64,000 nt of DNA from an uncultured Clostridium sp. (GTDB taxonomy: Bacteria > Bacillota > Clostridia > TANB77 > CAG-508): assembly GCA_900553945.1 (NCBI GenBank), contig USFR01000002.1, forward strand, positions 62,001 to 126,000, read 5' to 3'. Positions 17,623 through 26,278 of this stretch are shown here, one piece after another. The position numbers and the translations under genes are program-made. The notes under the pieces are model-generated. The model was not told the DNA's origin. It made no database searches and was given only the letters and a program-made list of their open reading frames with translations. Position 1 is the stretch's first letter. Every line of letters begins with the position of its first letter.

Positions 17623-18906
17623 ATGAGTATCAAAATAGAAAAAACAGAAAACAATAATGAATTAAAACTTGAATTCACAATTGATGCCAAAATATTTGCA
17701 GATGGAATTGAAAAAGTATTTAAGAAAAATGCAAAATATTTTAACGTACCTGGATTTAGAAAAGGAAAGGTTCCAATGAACATTGCTGAAAAACATTATG
17801 GAGTAGAAATGTTCTATGAGGATGCTTTCAATGAAGTAGTTCCAGAAATATATGATAACGAAATAAAAGAAAACAATTTAGAAGTTGTTAGCAAACCTGA
17901 AATTGATATAGTTCAAATGGAAAAAGGTAAAGACTTAATATTCACAGCATTAGTTCAAACAAAACCTGAAGTTGAATTAGGAAAATATAAAGGAATTGAA
18001 TTAAAGAAAGTTGAATATAAAGTAGAAGACAAAGATATCGAACATGAATTAGGACATATGGCTGAAAAGAATGCAAGAATAATTACTGTAGAAGACAGAC
18101 CAGCACAAATGGGTGATATAGCAGTAATTGATTTCGAAGGATCAATTGATGGAGTTGCATTTGATGGAGGAAAAGCTGAAAACCATGAATTAGAATTAGG
18201 AAGCCATAGCTTTATAGAAGGATTTGAAGACCAAGTAGTTGGAATGAAAATTGATGAAGAAAAAGATGTAAAAGTAAAATTCCCAGATGAATATTTTTCA
18301 AAAGATTTAGCTGGAAAAGATGCTGTATTTAAAGTAAAATTACATGAAATCAAAGCAAAAGAATTACCAGCAATGGATGATGATTTTGCAAAAGACGTTA
18401 GCGAATTCGATACAATCGGTGAACTAAAAGCTGATATAAAGAAAAACTTAGAAGAAGAAAATGAACACAGAGCAAAACATGAAATCGAAGACAAAGCAAT
18501 AGAAGCTGTTTGCGAAAACGCAAAAGTTGAAATTCCATCAGGAATGATTGAAAATGAAATAGATGCTATGTCAGATGATTTAGATAGAAGATTAGCTTAT
18601 CAAGGAGTTAACTTAGATCAATACTTAAAAATCTTAAACAAAACAAAAGAAGCATTCAGAGATGAAATGAAACCACAAGCTGAAATTGCTGTTAAAACAA
18701 GATTAGTATTAGAAGCAGTAACTAAAGATGCTAAAATTCTTGTAACAGAAGAAGAGTTAAATGAAAAAATCGAAGAATTAGCTAAAACTTATGGAAGAGA
18801 AGCTGATGAATTAAAGAAAAATGAAGAATTCAAAAAATATGTTTCTTCAAGCATTGAAACAGAAAAAGCTATAAAATTCATAGTTGACAATGCAAAAATA
18901 AAATAA
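17623..18906 (+). CDS. tig: Trigger factor (ribosome-associated chaperone and prolyl isomerase)
   Basis: A 427-aa protein of normal length. The N-terminal ribosome-binding domain carries the signature VPGFRKGKVP (about residues 42-51). The FKBP-type PPIase domain lies at about 155-245 (GDIAVIDFEGSIDG through VKFPDEY). The C-terminal helical arms follow. Trigger factor binds nascent chains at the ribosome exit. Its place just before clpP-clpX is the conserved bacterial order tig-clpP-clpX. It starts after GGAGG with a seven-base spacer. Confidence 0.97.
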   Translation: MSIKIEKTENNNELKLEFTIDAKIFADGIEKVFKKNAKYFNVPGFRKGKVPMNIAEKHYGVEMFYEDAFNEVVPEIYDNEIKENNLEVVSKPEIDIVQMEKGKDLIFTALVQTKPEVELGKYKGIELKKVEYKVEDKDIEHELGHMAEKNARIITVEDRPAQMGDIAVIDFEGSIDGVAFDGGKAENHELELGSHSFIEGFEDQVVGMKIDEEKDVKVKFPDEYFSKDLAGKDAVFKVKLHEIKAKELPAMDDDFAKDVSEFDTIGELKADIKKNLEEENEHRAKHEIEDKAIEAVCENAKVEIPSGMIENEIDAMSDDLDRRLAYQGVNLDQYLKILNKTKEAFRDEMKPQAEIAVKTRLVLEAVTKDAKILVTEEELNEKIEELAKTYGREADELKKNEEFKKYVSSSIETEKAIKFIVDNAKIK

Positions 18907-18932
18907 TCAAAAGATTAAAAGTAAAAGTTAGG

Positions 18933-18973
18933 AGAATACTTGAACATAACATGTTTGAGTATTCTTTTAGTTT
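18933..18973 (+). terminator. Terminator after tig
   Basis: A 15-bp stem (AGAATACTTGAACAT / ATGTTTGAGTATTCT, two G-T pairs, loop AAC) is followed by TTTTAGTTT. Confidence 0.75.
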
Positions 18974-19049
18974 GTATGTAAAATAGAAAATAAACAAGAA
19001 AAATGCAGAAAAATGGAAGAAAGATGTACATAAAAGATGTCTAAAGTAA

Positions 19050-19077
19050 TTGACTTTTATGTACTAAATATGATATT
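19050..19077 (+). promoter_or_regulatory. Possible clpP promoter
   Basis: TTGACT and GATATT are spaced by 16 bases, 58 bases before clpP. The -10 match is moderate. No CtsR-type heptad repeat was seen nearby. Confidence 0.35.
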
Positions 19078-19134
19078 TAATATAAGGTATATGAGATTAT
19101 ATAAAGTATATACAAGAAAGGAAAGTGAAAATAG

Positions 19135-19731
19135 ATGGAAAACAGTTTAGTACCATATGTTATAGAACAAACAAGTAAAGGAGAAAGATCTTATGATATC
19201 TTTTCAAGATTATTAAAAGATAGAATAATTTTCTTATCAGAAGATGTAAACAGTGCATCAGCTAGCTTAGTTGTAGCTCAATTATTATTCCTAGAATCAG
19301 AAGATCCAGATAAAGAAATATCTTTATACATCAACAGCCCAGGAGGATCAATTACTGATGGAATGGCAATAGTTGATACAATTAATTATATTAAATGCCC
19401 AGTTTCTACAATATGTGTAGGAATGGCAGCAAGTATGGGAGCTGTATTATTAGCATCTGGAGCAAAAGGAAAACGTTTTGCAACACCTAATGCAGAAATT
19501 TTAATACATCAACCATTAATTTCTGGAGGGCTTTCAGGACAAACAACAGAAATTAAAATTCATGCTGATCACATGGTAAAAACAAGAGAAAAGTTGAATA
19601 AATTATTAAGCGAAAGAACAGGACAAAATCTTGAAACAATAGAAAGAGATACTGAAAGAGATAATTATATGACAGCACAAGAAGCTTTAGAATATGGATT
19701 AATAGACGGAATATTAGACAAAAGAATGTAA
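19135..19731 (+). CDS. clpP: ATP-dependent Clp protease proteolytic subunit
   Basis: A 198-aa ClpP of standard length. Catalytic Ser100 is in GMAASMGA, His125 in LIHQP, and the third residue in the RDTERD motif near 172. The protease forms a tetradecamer that degrades proteins unfolded by ClpX or ClpC. The start MENSLVPYVIEQT fits the family, with AAAGGAAAG upstream. clpX follows after 48 bases without an evident terminator, so both are likely co-transcribed. Confidence 0.98.
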   Translation: MENSLVPYVIEQTSKGERSYDIFSRLLKDRIIFLSEDVNSASASLVVAQLLFLESEDPDKEISLYINSPGGSITDGMAIVDTINYIKCPVSTICVGMAASMGAVLLASGAKGKRFATPNAEILIHQPLISGGLSGQTTEIKIHADHMVKTREKLNKLLSERTGQNLETIERDTERDNYMTAQEALEYGLIDGILDKRM

Positions 19732-19779
19732 TTTGAATACAATAATATTATTCAAAATAAAATAAAAAGAGGTGAAAAA

Positions 19780-21093
19780 ATGCCAAACAATAATACTAGA
19801 AGTGTAAAATGCTCTTTTTGTGGAAAATCACAAGAAAACGTTAAGAAAATAATAGCTGGACCAGGAGTATATATTTGTGATGAATGTATAAATGTATGTC
19901 AAGAAATCATAGAGGATGAATTCTATGAAGAAGATGAAGAAATTGATGTAGTTGAAGAAGAAAAAATTCCTACACCACAAGAAATAAAAACAATACTTGA
20001 TGAATATGTTATAGGGCAAGAAGATGCAAAGAAAACTTTATCTGTAGCCGTATATAATCATTACAAAAGAATAAATAATTTAGATAAAGTAAATGATGTT
20101 GAAATACAAAAAAGCAACATTTTATTATTAGGTCCAACAGGATGTGGAAAAACATTACTAGCCCAAACTCTTGCCAAAGTTTTAAATGTTCCATTTGCAA
20201 TTGCTGATGCAACAACATTAACAGAAGCAGGATATGTAGGTGAAGACGTCGAAAATATATTACTTAGACTAATTCAAGCAGCTGACTATAACATAGAAAA
20301 TGCTGAAAAAGGAATTATATATATTGATGAGATTGATAAGATATCAAGAAAATCTGAGAATCCTTCAATAACTCGTGATGTAAGCGGTGAAGGTGTACAA
20401 CAAGCACTATTGAAAATAATTGAGGGAACTAAAGCGTCTGTACCACCACAAGGTGGTAGAAAACATCCTCATCAAGAATTTATACAAATAAATACAGAAA
20501 ATATTCTATTTATCTGTGGAGGAGCTTTTGAAGGAATTGAGTCTATTATCAAAGATAGAACTGGAAAAAATACTATAGGATTTGGAACAACAGTAGAAGC
20601 TAAGAAAGAAATAAGCCAATCAGAAATTTATAAACAAATCTTGCCACAAGATTTATTGAAATTTGGTATGATTCCTGAATTCGTTGGAAGATTGCCAATC
20701 GTAGCAACATTAGATGAATTGACAAGAGAGGCTTTAATTGAAATTGTTACAAAACCTAAGAATGCTCTAGTAAAGCAATATAAGAAATTGGTTGCTTTAG
20801 ACGGAGTTGACCTAGAGTTTGATCAAGAAGCATTAGAAGTTATAGTTGACAAAGCTATAGAAAGAAAAACAGGAGCAAGAGGATTACGTTCAATTATTGA
20901 AGAAATAATGAGAGATGTAATGTATGATATACCAAGCAATAAAAAAATTGCAAAATGTATAATAACAAAAGATACTGTTTTGGAGAACAAAAAACCAGAA
21001 ATAATAATTGATGAAAATAAAAAGCCAGTTACACTTACAAAGCAAACAAATAAAAAGAAAATACGTAAAAGAAACACATCAGAAACGGCATAA
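19780..21093 (+). CDS. clpX: ATP-dependent Clp protease ATP-binding subunit ClpX
   Basis: A 437-aa AAA+ unfoldase. The N-terminal zinc-binding domain has four Cys (11, 14, 33, 36). Walker A GPTGCGKT is at 118-125 and Walker B is IIYIDEIDK. The pore loop GYVGEDVEN and the RKTGARGLRS sensor block are present. ClpX feeds substrates to ClpP. The C-terminal 40 residues are a Lys-rich tail ending in KKKIRKRNTSETA, longer than in most homologues. Confidence 0.98.
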   Translation: MPNNNTRSVKCSFCGKSQENVKKIIAGPGVYICDECINVCQEIIEDEFYEEDEEIDVVEEEKIPTPQEIKTILDEYVIGQEDAKKTLSVAVYNHYKRINNLDKVNDVEIQKSNILLLGPTGCGKTLLAQTLAKVLNVPFAIADATTLTEAGYVGEDVENILLRLIQAADYNIENAEKGIIYIDEIDKISRKSENPSITRDVSGEGVQQALLKIIEGTKASVPPQGGRKHPHQEFIQINTENILFICGGAFEGIESIIKDRTGKNTIGFGTTVEAKKEISQSEIYKQILPQDLLKFGMIPEFVGRLPIVATLDELTREALIEIVTKPKNALVKQYKKLVALDGVDLEFDQEALEVIVDKAIERKTGARGLRSIIEEIMRDVMYDIPSNKKIAKCIITKDTVLENKKPEIIIDENKKPVTLTKQTNKKKIRKRNTSETA

Positions 21094-21101
21094 AAAGAAG
21101 T

Positions 21102-21138
21102 AACCTTTAGATATTCATTATCTAAAGGTTGTTTTTTT
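21102..21138 (+). terminator. Terminator after clpX
   Basis: A 12-bp perfect stem AACCTTTAGATA / TATCTAAAGGTT with loop TTCAT is followed by GTTTTTTTCT. It separates the convergent clpX and J-domain genes. Confidence 0.9.
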
Positions 21139-21939
21139 CTAAAAGTTATATAAATCAAATAAAGAGTTTACATTTTGTTCGGTATCAGTTTCTGTTATAA
21201 AATCGCCATTATTTTTCCAACCATATGCTAAGTTTTTTGAATTAAAAATTATATATGAATTTCCCCAATAAGCATAATAATCATTACTTTTTCTTTTTAT
21301 GTAGTCAGGAGCTCCAAGAATATCACATACTTCATCATAGCTCATTCCAAAAGTAATAACATCAGAATTATCAATATCAGAATATTCAATTGAATTAATA
21401 GTAGTTTTTGGAGCAACTACTAGCAATGTTTTTAAATAAGAGATTAATATTAATAAAATAACTAAAAATATTACTAAAAGAATTGATATTAAAAATACAA
21501 ATTTTGTTCTTGATCCCATAAAAAAGTCGGAATCTTGAACTTTTCTATTTTGATAAAAAGTTTTTGATTTTTCATTGTGCAAATCATCTCTAGAAACACC
21601 ATAATAATTAGTGGTGTATTTTTTATAGTAATCATATTTATATAAATCATCATATTTTTTATAGACATCATAATCAGTAGTTTGAGAATTGGAATAATTG
21701 TTACTAGAAGTAGTGTTTTCATTTGAAACAGAAAGTAAAGCTTTATCATATTTAGCACGTTCATCAGCATTTGATAATACTTCATAAGCTTCATTAAGTT
21801 GTTTTATTTTTGAATCAGCAACAGATTTATCACCTTCAAAAACATCAGGATGATATTTTTTTACCAAAGTTTTATATGCTTTTTTTATTTCTGAATTTGT
21901 TGCAGTATTTGAAATACCCAAAATATCATAATAATTCAT
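21139..21939 (-). CDS. Membrane-anchored J-domain protein with a BamE/OmlA-like C-terminal segment
   Basis: A 266-aa protein. Residues 3-65 are a J domain (YYDILGIS, HPD at 30-32, LNEAYEVLSNADERAKYD), which stimulates DnaK. Then comes a linker rich in Tyr, Asn and Ser, one membrane segment (about 147-169), and a C-terminal extracytoplasmic part with FGMSYDEVCDILGAPDY, a pattern like the GMT..EV...LG.P core of SmpA/OmlA/BamE folds. No Gly/Phe-rich or zinc domain is present, so it is not DnaJ itself. It reads against clpX. It may recruit DnaK to the membrane; the role of the outer domain is unknown. Confidence 0.8.
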   Translation of the reverse strand: MNYYDILGISNTATNSEIKKAYKTLVKKYHPDVFEGDKSVADSKIKQLNEAYEVLSNADERAKYDKALLSVSNENTTSSNNYSNSQTTDYDVYKKYDDLYKYDYYKKYTTNYYGVSRDDLHNEKSKTFYQNRKVQDSDFFMGSRTKFVFLISILLVIFLVILLILISYLKTLLVVAPKTTINSIEYSDIDNSDVITFGMSYDEVCDILGAPDYIKRKSNDYYAYWGNSYIIFNSKNLAYGWKNNGDFITETDTEQNVNSLFDLYNF

Positions 21940-22048
21940 ATATTATAGAACCAATCCCCTCAAAATCTAATACATAAAAACGTATATATAAAATAATAAT
22001 ATATTTAATAAAGATTTACAAGTTGAAAATAAAAGATTTTTGCTGATT

Positions 22049-22081
22049 TTGCTTGATTTTTCAGAATATATATAGTAAAAT
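22049..22081 (+). promoter_or_regulatory. Probable rpsO promoter
   Basis: Two overlapping readings are possible: TTGCTT with TATAGT (16-base spacer) or TTGATT with TAAAAT (17-base spacer). Both place the start just before the structured rpsO leader. Confidence 0.45.
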
Positions 22082-22099
22082 ATTACTGCATGCAAATTA

Positions 22100-22143
22100 C
22101 CATTACTTAGTTTGAGAAAAACCTACTCTTACTCAGTGATTGG
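22100..22143 (+). promoter_or_regulatory. rpsO leader hairpin (candidate S15-responsive element)
   Basis: CCATTACT (22100) pairs with AGTGATTGG (22135) with one bulged T, enclosing a smaller imperfect pairing. It lies between the promoter and the AAGGAGG of rpsO. S15 leaders are common in bacteria but differ in shape; assignment is by position and fold only. Confidence 0.4.
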
Positions 22144-22172
22144 CAAATAAAAAAATAAGGAGGTAGTGCGAT

Positions 22173-22436
22173 ATGACTAAAGAAAGAAAACAAGAAATAA
22201 TTAACACTTATAAAAGAGAAGAGAACGATACTGGTTCACCAGAAGTTCAAATAGCTCTTTTAACAGAAAGAATTTCTGAATTAACAGAACACTTAAAAGT
22301 TCATCCAAAGGATAACCATTCAAGAAGAGGACTTTTAAAAATGGTAGGTAAAAGAAGAAATTTACTTAACTATTTAGCAAAAAAAGACATTCAAAGATAC
22401 AGAGATATAGCTCAAAAGTTATCTTTAAGAAAATAA
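22173..22436 (+). CDS. rpsO: 30S ribosomal protein S15
   Basis: An 87-aa protein of normal length. The family blocks NDTGSPEVQIALLTERI, HPKDNHSRRGLLKMV and RRNLLNYL are intact. S15 binds the central domain of 16S rRNA early in assembly. It is followed by a terminator and then pnp, the conserved rpsO-pnp pair. AAGGAGG lies ten bases before the ATG. Confidence 0.98.
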   Translation: MTKERKQEIINTYKREENDTGSPEVQIALLTERISELTEHLKVHPKDNHSRRGLLKMVGKRRNLLNYLAKKDIQRYRDIAQKLSLRK

Positions 22437-22437
22437 A

Positions 22438-22470
22438 AAACAGCGTAGCTATTTGCTACGCTATTTTTTA
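22438..22470 (+). terminator. Terminator after rpsO
   Basis: The stem AGCGTAGC / GCTACGCT with loop TATTT is followed by ATTTTTTA. It should stop or reduce transcription into pnp. Confidence 0.85.
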
Positions 22471-22480
22471 TAAAATTAGT

Positions 22481-22553
22481 GGAGATGTTAGATGTTAGAA
22501 TTAAGATCGAACGAGAGCTCGTTCTATTTTAATTCTGATCTCTAACCATCTCC
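22481..22553 (+). promoter_or_regulatory. Long hairpin in the pnp leader
   Basis: An 18-position stem joins 22498-22515 to 22518-22535 (one G-T pair, one mismatch; apical loop GAGC). Below it, an internal loop is closed by GGAGATG-TTAGA pairing with TCTAA-C-CATCTCC. The hairpin ends three bases before AAGGAGG. The arrangement rpsO, terminator, long leader hairpin, pnp is that of E. coli, where RNase III cuts such a hairpin and PNPase represses its own mRNA. Whether this applies here is inference. Confidence 0.7.
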
Positions 22554-22565
22554 CAAGGAGGAAAC

Positions 22566-24716
22566 ATGGTAAAATATTATGAAACAGAGCTTGCAGGAAG
22601 AAAAATTTCATTTGAAACAGGAAAATTAGCAGGCTTATCAAACGGAAGCGTATTAGTAAGATACGGAGACACAGTAGTGTTAGTAAATGTAGTAGCATCA
22701 AAAGAACCAAAAGAAGGAATAGACTTTTTCCCATTATCAGTAGATTTTGAAGAAAAACTATACTCAGTTGGAAAAATACCTGGAAGCTACACAAAAAGAG
22801 AAGGAAAACCAGGAGATAAAGCAATTTTAACATCAAGAGCAATTGATAGACCACTTAGACCTTTATTTCCAAAAGATTTTAGAAATGATGTATGTGTTGT
22901 AGCAACTGTAATGTCAGTTGAACAAGACAACTCACCAGAAGTAGCAGCTATGATAGGAGCATCAGCAGCCCTTTCAATATCTGATATACCATTTGGTGGA
23001 CCAACAGCAGCTGTTAATGTTGGATTAGTAGATGGAAAAATAATAATTAACCCAACACAAGCAGAAAGAGAAAAATCAGATTTAACTTTAACTGTAGCTG
23101 GAACAATTGATAAAATAGCTATGATTGAAGCTGGGGCAAACGAAGTTCCAGATGATGTTATGCTTGAAGCTATCAAAACAGCTCATGTTGAAATTAAGAA
23201 GATGTGTGCTTTCATTCAAAAAATGAAAGATGAAATTGGAAAACCAAAATTTGAATATAAATCATTTGCAGTAAATGAAGAATTATATGCAGAATTAGAA
23301 AATGAATATAAAGACAGAATGAAAATTGATGTACAAGATAAGGATAAAACTGTAATAGACGATAGAATGGCTAAATTAGCAGAAGATGCTAAGAATTTCT
23401 TAATTGAAAAACATGGTGAAGAATTTGTTGAAGAACATGGACAAGAAATTGGAGAAGCATTACACAAATTAGAAAAGAAAACAGTTAGAAGTTTAATATT
23501 TGATGAACATAAAAGAGTTGATGGAAGAGCATTAGATGAAATAAGACCATTATCTTGCGAAGTTGGATTATTACCAAGAGTACATGGTAGCGGTTTGTTT
23601 ACAAGAGGACAAACTCAAGTAATGAGTATAGCAACACTTGGAATGATAAGCGAAGAGCAAATGTTAGATGGAATAGATGAAGAACAAGAAAAAAGATATA
23701 TGCATCAATATAACTTCCCACCATATAGTGTTGGTGAAGCAAGAACATCACGTGGACCTGGAAGAAGAGAGATTGGACATGGTGCATTAGCTGAAAAAGC
23801 ATTAGTACCAGTTTTACCATCAAAAGAAGAATTCCCATATGCTATAAGAGTCGTATCTGAAGTATTATCTTCAAATGGTTCAACATCACAAGCAAGTATT
23901 TGTGGAAGTACATTAGCATTAATGGATGCTGGTGTTCCAATAAAAAGACCTGTTGCTGGTATTTCAACTGGATTAGTAACAGATCCTAATGATGATAAAA
24001 ACTATGTAATGCTTACAGATATCCAAGGAATAGAAGATTTCTTTGGAGATATGGACTTCAAAGTTGGTGGAACAGAAAAAGGAATTACAGCTATTCAAGT
24101 AGATATAAAAGTTGATGGATTATCATATGATATAATAGCAGAAGCTTTTGAAAGAACTAGAAAAGCTAGAAAACATATATTAGATGATATAATGAAACCA
24201 GTAATAGCTGAGCCAAGAGCAGATGTTTCTAAGTATGCTCCAAAAATTATTAACACAAAAATTAGTGTAGATAAAATAAAAGATGTAATTGGACCTGGTG
24301 GAAAAATGATAAATAAAATTATTGATGAAACAGGTGTTAAAATAGACATCGAAGAAGACGGAACAGTATTTATATATACATCAGAAGGTGCAAATGGAGA
24401 TAGAGCATTAGAAATGATAGAAGATATTGCTAGAGAAATTGAAGTAGGAAAGATTTATAAAGGCAAAGTAACAAAAATAATGACATTTGGAGCTTTCGTA
24501 GCAATAGGTGGAGGAAAAGAAGGTTTAGTTCATAAATCTAAAATAACAAAAGAAAGAGTTGAGAAAGTTGAAGACTTCCTAAAGGTTGGACAAGAGGTTA
24601 TGGTAAAAGTAACTGAAATTGATGATCAAGACAGAATAAATCTTACAATGAGATTTGGTGAAGAAGAAGAGAAAAAAGAAGAAAATAAATCAGAACAAGA
24701 AAAAGTAGAAGAATAA
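22566..24716 (+). CDS. pnp: Polyribonucleotide nucleotidyltransferase (PNPase)
   Basis: A 716-aa exoribonuclease of standard architecture: two RNase PH domains (about 1-215 and 310-540) joined by a helical domain, then a KH domain with IIGPGG-type loop (DVIGPGGKMINKI, about 570-585) and an S1 domain (GKVTKIMTFGAFVAIGGGKEGLVHKS, about 630 onward). The C-terminus is acidic. It degrades mRNA phosphorolytically as a trimer. It follows rpsO and carries a large structured leader. The stop is 24 bases before the next gene, a membrane glycosyltransferase with which it may be co-transcribed. Confidence 0.98.
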   Translation: MVKYYETELAGRKISFETGKLAGLSNGSVLVRYGDTVVLVNVVASKEPKEGIDFFPLSVDFEEKLYSVGKIPGSYTKREGKPGDKAILTSRAIDRPLRPLFPKDFRNDVCVVATVMSVEQDNSPEVAAMIGASAALSISDIPFGGPTAAVNVGLVDGKIIINPTQAEREKSDLTLTVAGTIDKIAMIEAGANEVPDDVMLEAIKTAHVEIKKMCAFIQKMKDEIGKPKFEYKSFAVNEELYAELENEYKDRMKIDVQDKDKTVIDDRMAKLAEDAKNFLIEKHGEEFVEEHGQEIGEALHKLEKKTVRSLIFDEHKRVDGRALDEIRPLSCEVGLLPRVHGSGLFTRGQTQVMSIATLGMISEEQMLDGIDEEQEKRYMHQYNFPPYSVGEARTSRGPGRREIGHGALAEKALVPVLPSKEEFPYAIRVVSEVLSSNGSTSQASICGSTLALMDAGVPIKRPVAGISTGLVTDPNDDKNYVMLTDIQGIEDFFGDMDFKVGGTEKGITAIQVDIKVDGLSYDIIAEAFERTRKARKHILDDIMKPVIAEPRADVSKYAPKIINTKISVDKIKDVIGPGGKMINKIIDETGVKIDIEEDGTVFIYTSEGANGDRALEMIEDIAREIEVGKIYKGKVTKIMTFGAFVAIGGGKEGLVHKSKITKERVEKVEDFLKVGQEVMVKVTEIDDQDRINLTMRFGEEEEKKEENKSEQEKVEE

Positions 24717-24740
24717 GGAAAGAAGAAAGAGGTAGAAAAT

Positions 24741-25964
24741 ATGAAATATATTTATATACTTCAACAAGCACTTGGATGGATCATAGTTATATACTGGTTA
24801 TACCAATTAATTATAAGTGCTTGTGCACTAATACAATTTAAAGAAAAACCATTAATAAAAAATAAAAAACACAAATTCATGATGATTTTACCTGCACACA
24901 ATGAAGCATCTGTTATAGGTGCTCTAGTGGAAAGCTTACAAGCATTAGATTATCCAAAAGAATTATATGATATATATGTAATTGCAGATAACTGTACAGA
25001 CAATACAGCTCAAATTGCTAAAGATTTAGGTGCAATTGTGTATGAAAGATTTGATGAAAAGAAAAAGACAAAAGGATTTGCAATGCAATGGTTCTTAAAT
25101 CAAAAAATAAAAGAAAATGCAGATTATGATGCATTCTGTGTATTCGATGCAGATAATGTAGTTGATAAAAACTTCTTAAATGCAATGAACAAAAAACTAT
25201 GCCAAGGCGAAGAAATTGTTCAAGGATACAGAGATATAAAGAACCCAGCAGATAGCTGGATTTCAGCAGGATATGCATTATTCTATTGGATGATGAACAG
25301 ATTCTATCATTTAGCAAGATATAACTTAGGATTATCACCATTAATCAATGGTACAGGATTTATGGTAGACTTCAACTTAATTAAACCAACAGGCTGGGAC
25401 ACTATAACTTTAACAGAAGATATAGAGTTCTCACTTAAGAATATAGCAAAAGGAAGAAAACTAGGATGGGCAACAGATGCGATAGTATATGATGAGCAAC
25501 CAACTGAATTCAAGCAAAGCTGGTCTCAAAGATCAAGATGGACAGTTGGACATCTTCAATGCATGAAATATTATACCAAAGACCTAGCAGAAGGTGTTTT
25601 GGAATATAGAACATTAATGAACTTTGATGGTTTCCTTTATTTAATGGGAATTCCAATGATGATTGTTACGTTTTTATTGTTAGCAATTAATACAGTAATC
25701 TTTTTAGCTGATGGAATGTCAGCAGGAGCATTAATATTCAACTATATAAAATACATTGTAGCAACATTCATAGTTCCTGTACTAACAGCAGTATTTGTTA
25801 TGTTTATCGAAAAGAAACCAATAAAGAAAATGTGGAAGGGAATTTTACTTTATCCAGTATTTATGGCTTCTTGGATACTTATAAATATAAAATGTATAAT
25901 AAAACCAAATACTCAATGGGAGAAAATAGAGCATAAGAGAAATGTAAAAATTAATGATATGTAA
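24741..25964 (+). CDS. Membrane-bound family 2 glycosyltransferase, processive type
   Basis: A 407-aa protein with one N-terminal membrane segment (about 11-31), a cytoplasmic GT-A domain and three or four C-terminal membrane segments (about 295-390). The motifs are those of processive synthases: ILPAHNEASVIG, ADNCTDNT, FDADN (DxD), TEDIEF and QRSRW (QxxRW). This layout is shared by poly-N-acetylglucosamine, hyaluronan and cellulose synthases. It is not in a dedicated operon; the preceding gene is pnp. The polymer made is unknown. AAAGAGG lies upstream of the ATG. Confidence 0.88.
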   Translation: MKYIYILQQALGWIIVIYWLYQLIISACALIQFKEKPLIKNKKHKFMMILPAHNEASVIGALVESLQALDYPKELYDIYVIADNCTDNTAQIAKDLGAIVYERFDEKKKTKGFAMQWFLNQKIKENADYDAFCVFDADNVVDKNFLNAMNKKLCQGEEIVQGYRDIKNPADSWISAGYALFYWMMNRFYHLARYNLGLSPLINGTGFMVDFNLIKPTGWDTITLTEDIEFSLKNIAKGRKLGWATDAIVYDEQPTEFKQSWSQRSRWTVGHLQCMKYYTKDLAEGVLEYRTLMNFDGFLYLMGIPMMIVTFLLLAINTVIFLADGMSAGALIFNYIKYIVATFIVPVLTAVFVMFIEKKPIKKMWKGILLYPVFMASWILINIKCIIKPNTQWEKIEHKRNVKINDM

Positions 25965-25965
25965 A

Positions 25966-25999
25966 AATAAGCACCGTTATTTAGCGGTGCCTTATTTTT
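25966..25999. terminator. Terminator after the membrane glycosyltransferase
   Basis: GCACCG / CGGTGC with loop TTATTTAG is extended by AAATAAG against CTTATTTTT with one bulge. A and T flanks would allow action in both directions. Confidence 0.85.
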
Positions 26000-26079
26000 G
26001 CTGTAGAAATTTTCTCCAAAACTTCCCACATATAACCCATTTTTGCTTTACAAATAAAGCGATTATTAGTGAAAAAATG

Positions 26080-26108
26080 TTGTAAAAAAGATAAAAAAAT
26101 GATATGAT
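26080..26108 (+). promoter_or_regulatory. Promoter upstream of murB
   Basis: TTGTAA and TATGAT are spaced by 17 bases. The predicted leader is about 165 bases. It contains a 9-bp hairpin (ACTATTATA at 26195 with TATAATAGT at 26215) and a possible nine-codon reading frame at 26138-26167 that is not supported by a strong ribosome binding site. Confidence 0.6.
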
Positions 26109-26278
26109 AGACATGTCTTTAAAAAGAGAGAAGAATTATGCAAAAGCTAAAAGTGAGGCGAACATAAATAACTAAAAATAAATATTTATAATAAACTATT
26201 ATACTGGAGAATATTATAATAGTGCAGATAGAATAACGGTTTAAAATATAAAGTTCCATATGAGAAATAGGAGGAAAT

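Noticed and set aside
26138..26167. Nine-codon leader peptide upstream of murB
   Set aside because: The upstream purines are not a convincing ribosome site and the codon content shows no regulatory pattern.
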